A stretch of DNA of 6,869 nt from Candidatus Colicola caccequi. GTDB taxonomy: Bacteria > Bacteroidota > Bacteroidia > Bacteroidales > Paludibacteraceae. The position numbers and the translations under genes were made by a program. The notes beneath the pieces are model-generated. The model was not told the origin of the DNA, did no database searches, and worked only from the letters and a program-made list of their open reading frames with translations. Shown in pieces: positions 1 through 6,617 of the stretch (positions within the stretch are counted from its first letter, which is position 1; the number at the start of each line of letters is the position of its first letter). The stretch is from assembly GCA_018065205.1 (NCBI GenBank), contig JAGHTR010000003.1:1-6869 (forward strand), given 5' to 3'.

Positions 1-178
1 ATGAGGAGAGGAGGAATTCTTGCCGTCTGCTGATTTAACAGAGTGGTATCAGCCATAACGGACTAGCAATTCCGACGACGCGACCACATACAGCTAGCGG
101 AAGCCCCGCCTAACCCCCGCCCAAACCGGCCAAAATCCTTGCTTTCCGTGGGCTTGGTGTTAGGCTTAGTAGGTCATT
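1..178. other. Intergenic stretch downstream of the ATPase gene, no supported gene
   Basis: No frame on either strand gives a convincing protein. On the plus strand an ATG at position 1 meets a stop after ten codons, and the other two frames close by position 58. On the minus strand an ATG at 54-56 opens a frame of about 18 codons that runs off the left edge (MADTTLLNQQTARIPPLL), too short to judge. The right half, about 91-165, is unusually G/C-rich (about 47 of 75 bases) compared with the A/T-rich intergenic DNA elsewhere in the window, and carries an imperfect inverted repeat described separately. It could be the end of a dispersed repeat, a structured 3' untranslated region, or the remains of a neighbouring gene. 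Confidence 0.6.
108..165. repeat. Imperfect GC-rich inverted repeat
   Basis: The left arm at 108-122 (GCCTAACCCCCGCCC) faces the right arm at 150-165 (GGGCTTGGTGTTAGGC). Seven outer pairs (GCCTAAC with GTTAGGC) and four inner pairs (GCCC with GGGC) match exactly, with a short mismatched segment between. The 27-base loop at 123-149 contains CCGGCC. The structure lies just beyond the ATPase stop codon. It has no run of T following it on the minus strand, so it is not a canonical intrinsic terminator. It might slow 3' exonucleases or be part of a dispersed element, but neither can be shown here. Confidence 0.5.
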
Positions 179-1324
179 TTATTGGTTAAAATGGCGATAG
201 TTAATATAGCCGTTATGTGAGATAGGCAGTTCAATTGTCCCATCATAGACCACTTGAGTGGATAAAATGTTGTTTTGCATTAGGTTTCTCAAATAGTCTA
301 AATTCTTGAAGAATTCAGGATGAATGACAGTAGCAGATTTGATTTCTGTTGCATGTACGTGCATCGCCTCTTCTTGCAATAAATCTACTTCATGCGACTT
401 ATCTCTATAAAAATACAAATTATTATCTAATCCGTGGTGGAATCTCTCTTTTAATCGATCTGCCACTACCATATTCTCAAATATCGCGCCTCTGATAGGG
501 CATGCTGCTAAATCCTGTTCTGTGTGTAACCCCAATAAATAGCATAATAAGCCGGTGTCGTAAAAATATATCTTGGGACTTTTAATCAGGCGCTTACCAA
601 GATTGCGATAATATGGTTGCAGGGTAAATGCTACATAAGAGGTTTGTAATACACCTAACCATCCTTGAATCGTCTTGACAGATACCCCCACTTCATTAGC
701 AATTGCCGAACTATTAAACTCGTTACCTACACGTGCCGCACAAATGCGAATAAACTTAGTAAAGAGGTTGATGTCGTGAATATTGGTTACAAGACGAACA
801 TCCCGTTGTATGTATGTAGAAAAATAACTATCATATACATTCCAAATCGGACGATTATCTCCCCAAATGGCAGGAAAGAACCCTCGCAACATTAATGTAT
901 CTGTAGATAATGGAGCGGCCGCGCTACCCAACTCACTCAATGAAAACGGCAATAAACGCAAAATAGCAACCCTACCGGCTAAGGATTGACTGATATTCTG
1001 TATCAGTAGAAAATTGCTGCTACCGGATAATACAAATCGCCTTGATTTGTCCTCATCCACTAACACTTGTATGGCAGAAAATACTTCCGGTAAATAATGC
1101 GCTTCGTCTAAAATCACTCCTGAATTATACTGCTTGAGATATTCTACTGGATTCGTTCGAATGGCTACACGCACCGATTCTTGCTCCAAATTGATGTATT
1201 CGTATTGCGGAAACACCATTTTGCATAACGTGGTTTTACCTGATTGACGTGGACCCGTAATGGATAAAACAGGGAAAGAGAGAGATAATCGCTCAACTTC
1301 AGATTGGAGATGTCTACTATACAT
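179..1324 (-). CDS. P-loop ATPase with AAA_14 domain and C-terminal DUF4143 domain
   Basis: A 381-residue ATP-binding protein of a family abundant in Bacteroidales, with no settled function. Visible parts, numbered from the ATG at 1322-1324: Walker A GPRQSGKTT at 24-32; Walker B VILDEAH at 70-76; a sensor-like LSGSSNF at about 99-105; SLAGRV at 114-119; a winged-helix-like segment around 204-233; YDTGLL at about 255-260; the DUF4143 hallmark GAIFENMV at 279-286; then FYRDKSHEVDLL (305-316) and EIKSA (327-331). The last two resemble the E-D-ExK core of PD-(D/E)XK nuclease folds. Catalysis is not implied. The longest open frame reaches a TTG at 1375, but that codon lies inside the predicted promoter box, and the ATG at 1324 gives the usual short lead of about 23 residues before Walker A. 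The gene is alone, with its own promoter. Family assignment is confident; cellular role is unknown. Confidence 0.9.
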   Translation of the reverse strand: MYSRHLQSEVERLSLSFPVLSITGPRQSGKTTLCKMVFPQYEYINLEQESVRVAIRTNPVEYLKQYNSGVILDEAHYLPEVFSAIQVLVDEDKSRRFVLSGSSNFLLIQNISQSLAGRVAILRLLPFSLSELGSAAAPLSTDTLMLRGFFPAIWGDNRPIWNVYDSYFSTYIQRDVRLVTNIHDINLFTKFIRICAARVGNEFNSSAIANEVGVSVKTIQGWLGVLQTSYVAFTLQPYYRNLGKRLIKSPKIYFYDTGLLCYLLGLHTEQDLAACPIRGAIFENMVVADRLKERFHHGLDNNLYFYRDKSHEVDLLQEEAMHVHATEIKSATVIHPEFFKNLDYLRNLMQNNILSTQVVYDGTIELPISHNGYINYRHFNQ

Positions 1325-1338
1325 ATATACAATTTTTA

Positions 1339-1371
1339 GGACGGATTGAGAAGTAAATTTCAAATCCGTCC
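1339..1371 (-). promoter_or_regulatory. Perfect 9-bp inverted repeat at the ATPase transcript start: 5' hairpin or operator
   Basis: GGACGGATT at 1339-1347 is the exact reverse complement of AATCCGTCC at 1363-1371, with a 15-base A/T-rich spacer. It begins two bases downstream of the predicted -7 box and ends 14 bases before the ATPase ATG. On RNA it would form a hairpin at or very near the 5' end of the leader. On DNA it is shaped like an operator for a dimeric regulator. The repeat is seen directly; both functions are inference. Confidence 0.55.
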
Positions 1372-1372
1372 G

Positions 1373-1404
1373 CAAAATTACACTTTTTTTCGAAAATATG
1401 CAAG
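1373..1404 (-). promoter_or_regulatory. Bacteroidales-type promoter of the ATPase gene
   Basis: On the minus strand TAATTTTG (complement of 1373-1380) matches the Bacteroides -7 consensus TAnnTTTG exactly. Twenty bases upstream is CTTG (complement of 1401-1404), three of four matches to the -33 TTTG element. Transcription should begin near 1366-1371, giving a leader of roughly 42-47 bases to the ATG at 1324. No comparable -33/-7 pair was found elsewhere in the 1325-1541 gap. Confidence 0.7.
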
Positions 1405-1504
1405 TTTTTGTGTGAAAAAATTGCCTTTTTTTACTGCTTTATTATTGATGTACAACAAAAATATGCACGTAACTGATTGATATTAATCAATATAGACCGT
1501 ACCT

Positions 1505-1537
1505 GGACAGATTTGGAGTTGAATTCCAAATTGGTCC
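1505..1537 (-). terminator. Imperfect hairpin just after the rmlB stop codon, possible operon end
   Basis: GGACAGATTTGGA at 1505-1517 pairs with TCCAAATTGGTCC at 1525-1537 around a 7-base loop. Eleven of thirteen positions pair, with a two-base internal mismatch. It starts four bases past the rmlB stop. There is no T-run after it in the minus direction, so it is a weak or atypical terminator, or a 3' end stabiliser. Its place at the operon end is the main argument. Confidence 0.4.
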
Positions 1538-1541
1538 ACAA

Positions 1542-2675
1542 TTAGCGGTTCTTGTACATATCCTCGTAGTACTTCTCGTACTCACCGGAGGTGATATTAT
1601 CCATCCAATCTTGGTGGTCTAAATACCAACGGACGGTTTTTTCGATACCCTCCTCAAACTGCAGGGACGGCTCCCAACCCAGTTCGCGTTGCAGTTTGCT
1701 GGAATCAATGGCATACCGCATATCATGTCCGGCACGGTCGGTAACATACGTGATAAGGTCCATATCTGCTCCTTCGGGACGACCTAACAGTTTATCTACG
1801 GTCTTAATCAGCACCTTGATGATGTCGATGTTCTTCCATTCATTAAAGCCACCGATATTGTACGTATCTGCGATAGTGCCTTTATGGAAAATCAAATCAA
1901 TCGCCCGAGCATGGTCCTCTACAAACAGCCAGTCGCGCACGTTCTCACCCTTGCCATAAACCGGAAGCGGTTTGCGATGACGGATGTTATTGATAAAGAG
2001 CGGTATCAGTTTTTCGGGGAACTGATAAGGACCGTAGTTATTAGAGCAGTTGGTGACGATAGTAGGCATACCGTATGTGTCATGGAAAGCACGAACGAAA
2101 TGGTCGCTGCTCGCCTTAGATGCACTATAAGGACTATGAGGCATGTATTTGAGGTCCTCCGTGAAGAACTTCTCACCATAAGCCAAGTGATGTTCCGCAG
2201 ACGAAGCGGTGGTGGTGAACGGTGGTTCAATACCTTCGGGATGGGTCATCTCTAAAGCACCATATACCTCGTCGGTAGAGATATGATAGAAGCGCTTGCC
2301 TTCAAACTTATCGGGCAGACTCTCCCAATACAGTTTAGCAGCCTGTAGCATAGACAGCGTACCCATCACATTGGTGCGAGCAAAAGTGAACGGATCCTTG
2401 ATGGAACGGTCCACATGACTCTCGGCTGCCAAGTGAATAACGCCTGTCACCTGCTCCTCTTGCATGAGGGCATAGATAGTGTCAAAATCACAGATATCAG
2501 CCTTCACAAAACGATAATTAGGCTTGTCCTCGATGTCCTTGAGATTGGCTAAATTGCCGGCATACGTGAGTTTATCCACATTGATGATGCGGTAATTAGG
2601 ATACTTGTTCGCAAAAAGTCGTACTACATGACTTCCAATGAATCCGGCTCCGCCGGTAATAATAATGCTTTTCAT
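1542..2675 (-). CDS. rfbB: dTDP-glucose 4,6-dehydratase
   Basis: A cytosolic NAD-dependent enzyme, also called RmlB, of the extended short-chain dehydrogenase family. It converts dTDP-glucose to dTDP-4-keto-6-deoxyglucose, the second step towards dTDP-L-rhamnose and other deoxysugars of surface polysaccharides. The 377-residue sequence shows the Rossmann motif GGAGFIG (8-14), HLAAESHVDRS (81-91), ISTDEVYG (132-139) with the family's catalytic T134-D135-E136, the YxxxK pair Y183/K187 in SPYSASK, NNYGPYQFPEKLIP (212-225), RDWLFVEDH (247-255) and TDRAGHDMRY (312-321). Between the TDE motif and YxxxK it has a longer insert (about 141-180) than the E. coli enzyme, which I recall as usual in Bacteroidota. 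It is the last gene of the five-gene run, with its ATG one base after the biotin ligase stop. The partners rmlA, rmlC and rmlD are not in the window. Confidence 0.96.
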   Translation of the reverse strand: MKSIIITGGAGFIGSHVVRLFANKYPNYRIINVDKLTYAGNLANLKDIEDKPNYRFVKADICDFDTIYALMQEEQVTGVIHLAAESHVDRSIKDPFTFARTNVMGTLSMLQAAKLYWESLPDKFEGKRFYHISTDEVYGALEMTHPEGIEPPFTTTASSAEHHLAYGEKFFTEDLKYMPHSPYSASKASSDHFVRAFHDTYGMPTIVTNCSNNYGPYQFPEKLIPLFINNIRHRKPLPVYGKGENVRDWLFVEDHARAIDLIFHKGTIADTYNIGGFNEWKNIDIIKVLIKTVDKLLGRPEGADMDLITYVTDRAGHDMRYAIDSSKLQRELGWEPSLQFEEGIEKTVRWYLDHQDWMDNITSGEYEKYYEDMYKNR

Positions 2676-2676
2676 A

Positions 2677-3405
2677 TTATAAGATGTATTTAATTTGCTT
2701 AAAATGATATGTCTTAATGTCTTGGTTGCGTGTCTGCAGCACCAATTCGCCCTGCGGGGTGATATCCATTATCTGCGCCTCAAAGGACTGTTCGGTGCGT
2801 GTGCCATTCATAGTGGGCATGGTGCTCACTTCCCTTTCTTCCCACCAATAAAATCCTTCCCGTCGGTATAGATGTTGCATGTAGGTGGACCTAAGCCGGC
2901 GCATCTCAGGCACTAACTCCGTCAGGGTAGTCAGAAAGGTCTTCATCACTTCGTCCGGGTCATAGTCCATGCCCGTTATTTGTTTCAAAGAGACCGGATT
3001 AGGGGCATCACTATGCCACTCCGTCTGGTTAAGGTTCAGTCCTATTCCTATAATCGAATCCGCAATGCGATTGCCTAACAGAGTGTTCTCAATCAGCACA
3101 CCGGCTAATTTCTGGTCGCCATAATACAGGTCGTTGGGCCACTTGATGGTTAATGGATGAGTGGATGAGTGGGGGAGTGTTTTATATAGGGCGACGGATA
3201 CCAATATATTGATGAGCCATTGCTCCCCTGCATCTAATCCCAAATCCTTCAACCGCGTAGAAAAAAGCAGGTTCTTACCCGGTTCACTCTCCCATCCGTT
3301 GCCCGCCTGTCCACGTCCTGCCGTTTGGTAATCGGTGCGCAAAGTGACGACATCGGGATGCAAACGCAGGTAGTCATTCGTGCTATTTACAGTGGCGATA
3401 TACAT
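2677..3405 (-). CDS. birA: Biotin--[acetyl-CoA-carboxylase] ligase, monofunctional
   Basis: It activates biotin with ATP to biotinyl-5'-AMP and transfers it to the conserved lysine of biotin carrier proteins, chiefly that of acetyl-CoA carboxylase. The 242-residue protein has NSTND (7-11), the biotin/ATP-binding loop GRGQAGNGW (30-38) followed by ESEPGKNLLFS, KWPND (88-92) with the catalytic lysine, KLAGVLIE (99-106), GIGLNLNQ (120-127), and a small C-terminal beta domain (about 205-242). There is no N-terminal helix-turn-helix, so it is not expected to repress biotin genes as E. coli BirA does. The start is fixed: the codon just before the ATG is an in-frame TAG. Its first 23 bases overlap the end of the upstream S13 peptidase gene, which suggests translational coupling, and its stop is one base before rmlB. 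Confidence 0.94.
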   Translation of the reverse strand: MYIATVNSTNDYLRLHPDVVTLRTDYQTAGRGQAGNGWESEPGKNLLFSTRLKDLGLDAGEQWLINILVSVALYKTLPHSSTHPLTIKWPNDLYYGDQKLAGVLIENTLLGNRIADSIIGIGLNLNQTEWHSDAPNPVSLKQITGMDYDPDEVMKTFLTTLTELVPEMRRLRSTYMQHLYRREGFYWWEEREVSTMPTMNGTRTEQSFEAQIMDITPQGELVLQTRNQDIKTYHFKQIKYIL

Positions 3406-4795
3406 CTAATAAGTACTGTTCTATGGCGTGTTGGATTTGCTTATTGGTGCCGGAACCGCTATTGACCAATATGGCAAATACTAATTTATCTCCATCGGGG
3501 AGCTCGATATATCCGGCGTAGTTCTTAGTGCCCTTAATCGTGCCTGATTTAGCATGCACCTTGCCGTCCAATTCGGTTTTTGCCAAAAAACCTTTCAGTG
3601 TGCCGGACTGTCCGCTAACAGGCAGGGACTGCATAAAGGATGTATGTTCACGGCTGCGTGCCATATACGTGAGCAGATTAACAAAGTTATCGGCACTGAG
3701 TCCGTTCTGCGGTGCTAATCCGCATCCGTCCAATATACGTGCCGTAAAGATATCCACTCCGCGGTTGTGCCAAAACTGCTTAACCACTTCGGACGCATTA
3801 TGAATAGTGCAAGGCAGTCCTCGCTGTGCTCCTAAGTTGCGAAATAACATCTCGGCATTGAGGTTAATCGAATGTTGGTTAGTAGCCACCACGATGGCGC
3901 CTAATGAATCCGAGTAATGGGTATAGAGTAGGGTCTTAGCCTTGCGGTCATCTTCGGCAATGTACTTAGCCGAGTCGCGCACTTCTATTCCCTCATGACG
4001 CAGGTGATTGGTTAGATGCTGAGCCAAGAGCAATGCCGGATTGGGTATATCTCCTTTTACACCAAATGAGCCATGGTTGGAAGGAATACTGCCGGTCAGG
4101 TAGCGGCAGTTCTGATAGGGTAGCCCGTGCACGTAGGCTCCGTCATAATTGATTTCGGTGCATCGTATATGGTTCTCAAACTGCAGTCCGGGAATCTCAG
4201 GAATGGTCCTAATAACCGTTGCTACCGACCCAATCGCTCCGCTGCGCAATAAGATATTGGTGGTATTATCCATATACGCCAAAGCAAAGATGCCGGGAGC
4301 ATAGTAATTACCCATATCTTCGTACAACCATCCCGGACTAATCGCATCGCCGTCGTAATAAGAAACATCTCCGATGACGCTGCCGTCTATGCGGGTTATT
4401 CCGGCTTGACGAATGGCTTTGGACCATTGGTACAGGAAATTAGTGCTGCCCCAATGATTTCCGCCTAAGGTAGGGTCACCCTGCCCCACAATATATAAAT
4501 CGCCATGCAAGACACTTTGCTCGATTGTGCCGGTGTACTTGAGGTAAGTAGGAATATGGTAGTCACTGCCTAACTGCTCTAACGCCGTGGCGGTAGTGAA
4601 TAATTTCATGGTGGATGCTGGAGGAATGAGATTGGTAGAGCGGTAGCCATCTACTACTTCTCCTGTACTAAGACGTTTAACCAATACACCTATATTGGCA
4701 TTCTTGGTGGCTGAGGCTGTGGTCAGGATGTTGATAGATGATGCCTGCAGTTGAACAGCCAACAGAAGTGATATGATAGTAATCCAATGTCTCAT
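3383..4795 (-). CDS. dacB: D-alanyl-D-alanine carboxypeptidase/endopeptidase, PBP4 type (peptidase S13)
   Basis: A periplasmic penicillin-binding protein that removes terminal D-Ala from peptidoglycan stem peptides and cleaves D-Ala-mDAP cross-links. Numbered from the ATG at 4793-4795 (470 residues): a signal peptide with hydrophobic core at about 4-15 and likely cleavage after A18; the nucleophile box S61-T-M-K64 (SxxK); the SxN box S309-I-N311; DGCGLAPQN from D356, where many family members have DGSGLS; and the third box K416-S-G-T419. The region between SxxK and SxN is long, as expected for the extra domains of S13 enzymes. The open frame extends 43 codons further upstream to 4924, but that part overlaps the acyltransferase gene and would bury the signal peptide. 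The chosen ATG sits one base after the acyltransferase stop. No lipobox is visible. Confidence 0.93.
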   Translation of the reverse strand: MRHWITIISLLLAVQLQASSINILTTASATKNANIGVLVKRLSTGEVVDGYRSTNLIPPASTMKLFTTATALEQLGSDYHIPTYLKYTGTIEQSVLHGDLYIVGQGDPTLGGNHWGSTNFLYQWSKAIRQAGITRIDGSVIGDVSYYDGDAISPGWLYEDMGNYYAPGIFALAYMDNTTNILLRSGAIGSVATVIRTIPEIPGLQFENHIRCTEINYDGAYVHGLPYQNCRYLTGSIPSNHGSFGVKGDIPNPALLLAQHLTNHLRHEGIEVRDSAKYIAEDDRKAKTLLYTHYSDSLGAIVVATNQHSINLNAEMLFRNLGAQRGLPCTIHNASEVVKQFWHNRGVDIFTARILDGCGLAPQNGLSADNFVNLLTYMARSREHTSFMQSLPVSGQSGTLKGFLAKTELDGKVHAKSGTIKGTKNYAGYIELPDGDKLVFAILVNSGSGTNKQIQHAIEQYLLDVYRHCK

Positions 4796-4796
4796 C

Positions 4797-5504
4797 TTAA
4801 TGTTGCTCTGCTGCAATCGCATTTCGTACGGCTTCAATCGATTCCTCCATCGTAGCGTATTGATGCAGGTCCATCTCCGGCAGTATAGTGGCCGTGATAG
4901 GATGGGGAGTAACCGATTTAGCATAACGGTTCATCACTTGGTAGCAGCCATCTAAGTGAATCGGAATAACCGGCAGGTTCAGTTCCCAGGCAATCTGAAA
5001 CGCTCCCCGCTTAAATGCCCCCATCTGCCCATCGTACGTGCGTGTCCCTTCGGGGAAGATGACCGTACAAATACCGTCTTTGAGTTGCTCTTCTACTGCT
5101 TGTAAACTTTGTGCGGCAGACCGGGCATGACAGCGATCAATGAAGATATGTCCGGCTGCTCGGCAGGCCAAGCCCACTACAGGAATACGGCTTACCTCTT
5201 TTTTCATCAGCCACTTGAAAACCACCGGCAACCAGCCGTATAGCACAAAGATATCAAAAGTAGATTGGTGGTTAGCCACAAATACATAACTTTGGTGCTT
5301 ACGGATATGCTCCAGCCCAACTACTTTAACCGGCACGAAGGTCAGGTAGCACCAAAGCCGTGCCCACAGGGCCTGAATGCGATTGAGCCACCAACTGTTC
5401 TTCCACGGAAAAGCCAACAAAGTAATCACAGCGCAGAGCATTGTGATTACAAAGAGAATAGGTAAGGCTATCAGATATTGATATAAGACTCTAATTTTCG
5501 ACAT
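4797..5504 (-). CDS. plsC: 1-acyl-sn-glycerol-3-phosphate acyltransferase family protein
   Basis: A membrane enzyme of the PlsC/LPLAT family that acylates lysophosphatidic acid to phosphatidic acid, the precursor of membrane phospholipids. The 235-residue protein has an N-terminal hydrophobic segment at about 7-32, then the four family motifs in order: NHQSTFD (78-84) holding the HX4D catalytic pair H79/D84; FIDR (121-124); PEGTR (151-155); and LPVIPI (167-172). Length and motif order fit a full enzyme. Its first 14 bases overlap the end of the upstream kinase gene, and its stop is one base before the S13 peptidase ATG. PlsC-fold proteins also include ornithine-lipid and other lysophospholipid acyltransferases, so the exact acceptor is inferred from the family. 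Confidence 0.92.
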   Translation of the reverse strand: MSKIRVLYQYLIALPILFVITMLCAVITLLAFPWKNSWWLNRIQALWARLWCYLTFVPVKVVGLEHIRKHQSYVFVANHQSTFDIFVLYGWLPVVFKWLMKKEVSRIPVVGLACRAAGHIFIDRCHARSAAQSLQAVEEQLKDGICTVIFPEGTRTYDGQMGAFKRGAFQIAWELNLPVIPIHLDGCYQVMNRYAKSVTPHPITATILPEMDLHQYATMEESIEAVRNAIAAEQH

Positions 5505-6495
5505 TATACTTCATCATGAAGCCACGGTACAAAGCGCAGATACGACGGATCTCATCCCAAGTGGCATCACTCAATTTAGTTCCAATTATTTCCACTACAC
5601 GACCGGCAGCAATAGTGCCTATTTCTCCGCAACGACGGATATCAAATCCATCGGATAACGCATGCAGAAAACCTCCGGCATATAAGTCACCGGCTCCGGT
5701 GGAGTCCGTACAAGAAGTGGTAATGGCACCAATCTGATAACGTTTATCTTCTTGCTGCACATAACTGCCGCGTTTACCTACTTTAACGACAGCAATACTG
5801 CATTGTTTAGCAATGCTGTCAACAGATTCTTCCGGATCCAAATGGGTGTAAGCATAACTCTCGTCCTCGTTCGCAAACACGATATCTACATACTTATGAA
5901 TCAGGTCTTGCAAGAAAGCATGGTTCTCGTTCACAATGTTATACGAAGCCAAATCCAGTGACACAATACATCCGGACTGTTTAGCTAAGCGCATGGCTTT
6001 CTCAATCAGTTCGTGGTCTTGCACCAGATAGCCTTCCAAGTGGAAGATGTCATATCCGTCAAACATACTGCTATGGATGTCGCTTGCATGCATGTCAGCG
6101 GCGGCTCCTAAGAAAGTAGCCATCGTGCGCTCCCCGTCAGGAGTAATCAAGACGATGGAACATCCGGACATCTTGTCACTTTGCAGCAGTAGAGGGTTGA
6201 CGCCATTCTTTTTGAGGTCTTCCCGATAAAAGTCACCCATCTCATCATTACCAATCTTGCCTACAAAAGCGGCCTTACCGCCTAATTGGGTGATGGTGGT
6301 AATGGTGTTACTGGCACTTCCGCCTGCCACCATTTTCTTACGAACGGATGCAAAACGCATGTGAATCTTCTCACATTGTTCCATCGAAATCAGGTTCATC
6401 GAACCTTTGGGAAGTCCTAATTCTCTTAAATCATCTTCGCTAACCTGAAGTAAAACATCAGTAAGCGCATTGCCTAAACCTAATACTTTTTTCAT
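5491..6495 (-). CDS. PfkB-family kinase, adenosine-kinase-like
   Basis: A cytosolic ATP-dependent kinase of the ribokinase/PfkB superfamily. The 334-residue protein shows the N-terminal GNALTD (8-13), a lid region KGSMNLI (30-36), the signature GGSASNT (58-64) that begins the first PfkB pattern, GKIGNDEMG (79-87), and the second pattern DSTGAGD (254-260) with catalytic base D260 and the anion-hole glycines. The GNALTD...LGLPKGSM opening resembles adenosine-kinase-like members more than fructokinases or ribokinases, so a nucleoside or a sugar is the likely substrate. This cannot be settled by reading. It is the first gene of the operon, and its TAG stop lies inside the 5' end of plsC. No convincing promoter was found upstream; the sequence before the ATG is A/T-rich without a Shine-Dalgarno motif. 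Confidence 0.9.
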   Translation of the reverse strand: MKKVLGLGNALTDVLLQVSEDDLRELGLPKGSMNLISMEQCEKIHMRFASVRKKMVAGGSASNTITTITQLGGKAAFVGKIGNDEMGDFYREDLKKNGVNPLLLQSDKMSGCSIVLITPDGERTMATFLGAAADMHASDIHSSMFDGYDIFHLEGYLVQDHELIEKAMRLAKQSGCIVSLDLASYNIVNENHAFLQDLIHKYVDIVFANEDESYAYTHLDPEESVDSIAKQCSIAVVKVGKRGSYVQQEDKRYQIGAITTSCTDSTGAGDLYAGGFLHALSDGFDIRRCGEIGTIAAGRVVEIIGTKLSDATWDEIRRICALYRGFMMKYNVEN

Positions 6496-6617
6496 TGGTT
6501 TATATGCTATTGAACGAGTAATAACAAACTTTTTTTCATTAAAAATGCATTTTTTTTGAAAAATATTTGGTCAATCCAAAAAAAAGCAGTACCTTTGCAC
6601 TCGCTTTTGAAAAGCAA
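6496..6617. other. Divergent promoter region between the kinase operon and tRNA-Asn
   Basis: This A/T-rich gap contains a clear plus-strand promoter for the tRNA, listed separately. For the minus-strand operon I see only weak candidates. TATTTTTC (complement of 6558-6565) is one mismatch from TAnnTTTG but lacks a TTTG at the right distance. A TTTG near the kinase start leads to TATAAACC, which fits only at its TA. The operon promoter is therefore unassigned. Confidence 0.5.
6566..6597 (+). promoter_or_regulatory. Bacteroidales promoter of the tRNA-Asn gene
   Basis: TTTG at 6566-6569 (-33 element) is followed after 20 bases by TACCTTTG at 6590-6597, an exact match to the -7 consensus TAnnTTTG. 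Transcription should start around 6601-6604, about 15 bases before the tRNA. The short leader contains the inverted repeat GCTTTT-G-AAAAGC at 6603-6615, probably removed by 5' processing. Confidence 0.85.

Larger units (their letters stand above)
1542..6495 (-). other. Predicted five-gene operon: pfkB-like, plsC, dacB, birA, rfbB
   Basis: All five genes are on the minus strand with junctions of -14, +1, -23 and +1 bases, leaving no space for internal terminators. Transcription must begin in the 6496-6617 gap and probably ends near the hairpin at 1505-1537. Four of the five products act directly on, or feed, envelope synthesis. Co-transcription is inferred from spacing. Confidence 0.85.

Noticed and set aside
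1..56. Possible minus-strand gene start (ATG at 54-56) running off the left edge
   Set aside because: Only about 18 codons are visible, with no promoter box or recognisable protein motif; it cannot be told from chance.
1456..1463. Second TAnnTTTG match (TATTTTTG, minus strand) upstream of the ATPase
   Set aside because: It fits the -7 consensus but has no TTTG-like element 19-21 bases upstream, unlike the box at 1373-1380.
1476..1491. Inverted repeat ATTGAT-ATTA-ATCAAT
   Set aside because: Only 6-bp A/T-rich arms in A/T-rich DNA; expected by chance and not tied to any start or stop.
2006..2230. Minus-strand 74-codon frame within rfbB
   Set aside because: It is another reading frame of the same strand inside the dehydratase; its sequence is low in information and matches nothing.
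1591..2255. Plus-strand open frames opposite rfbB
   Set aside because: They are antisense shadows of a well-conserved enzyme, with no recognisable motifs, promoters or plausible composition. The same holds for the plus-strand frames at 665-895, 3528-3803, 4773-4955, 5265-5465, 5516-5961 and 6047-6229.
2677..3405. BirA as a biotin-operon repressor
   Set aside because: The protein begins almost at the catalytic STN motif, and an in-frame stop lies immediately before the start, so no DNA-binding domain is present.
4796..4924. Upstream extension of the S13 peptidase by 43 codons
   Set aside because: It lies wholly within the acyltransferase gene and would place an arginine-rich stretch before the signal peptide; the ATG at 4795 directly follows the acyltransferase stop and starts a normal signal peptide.
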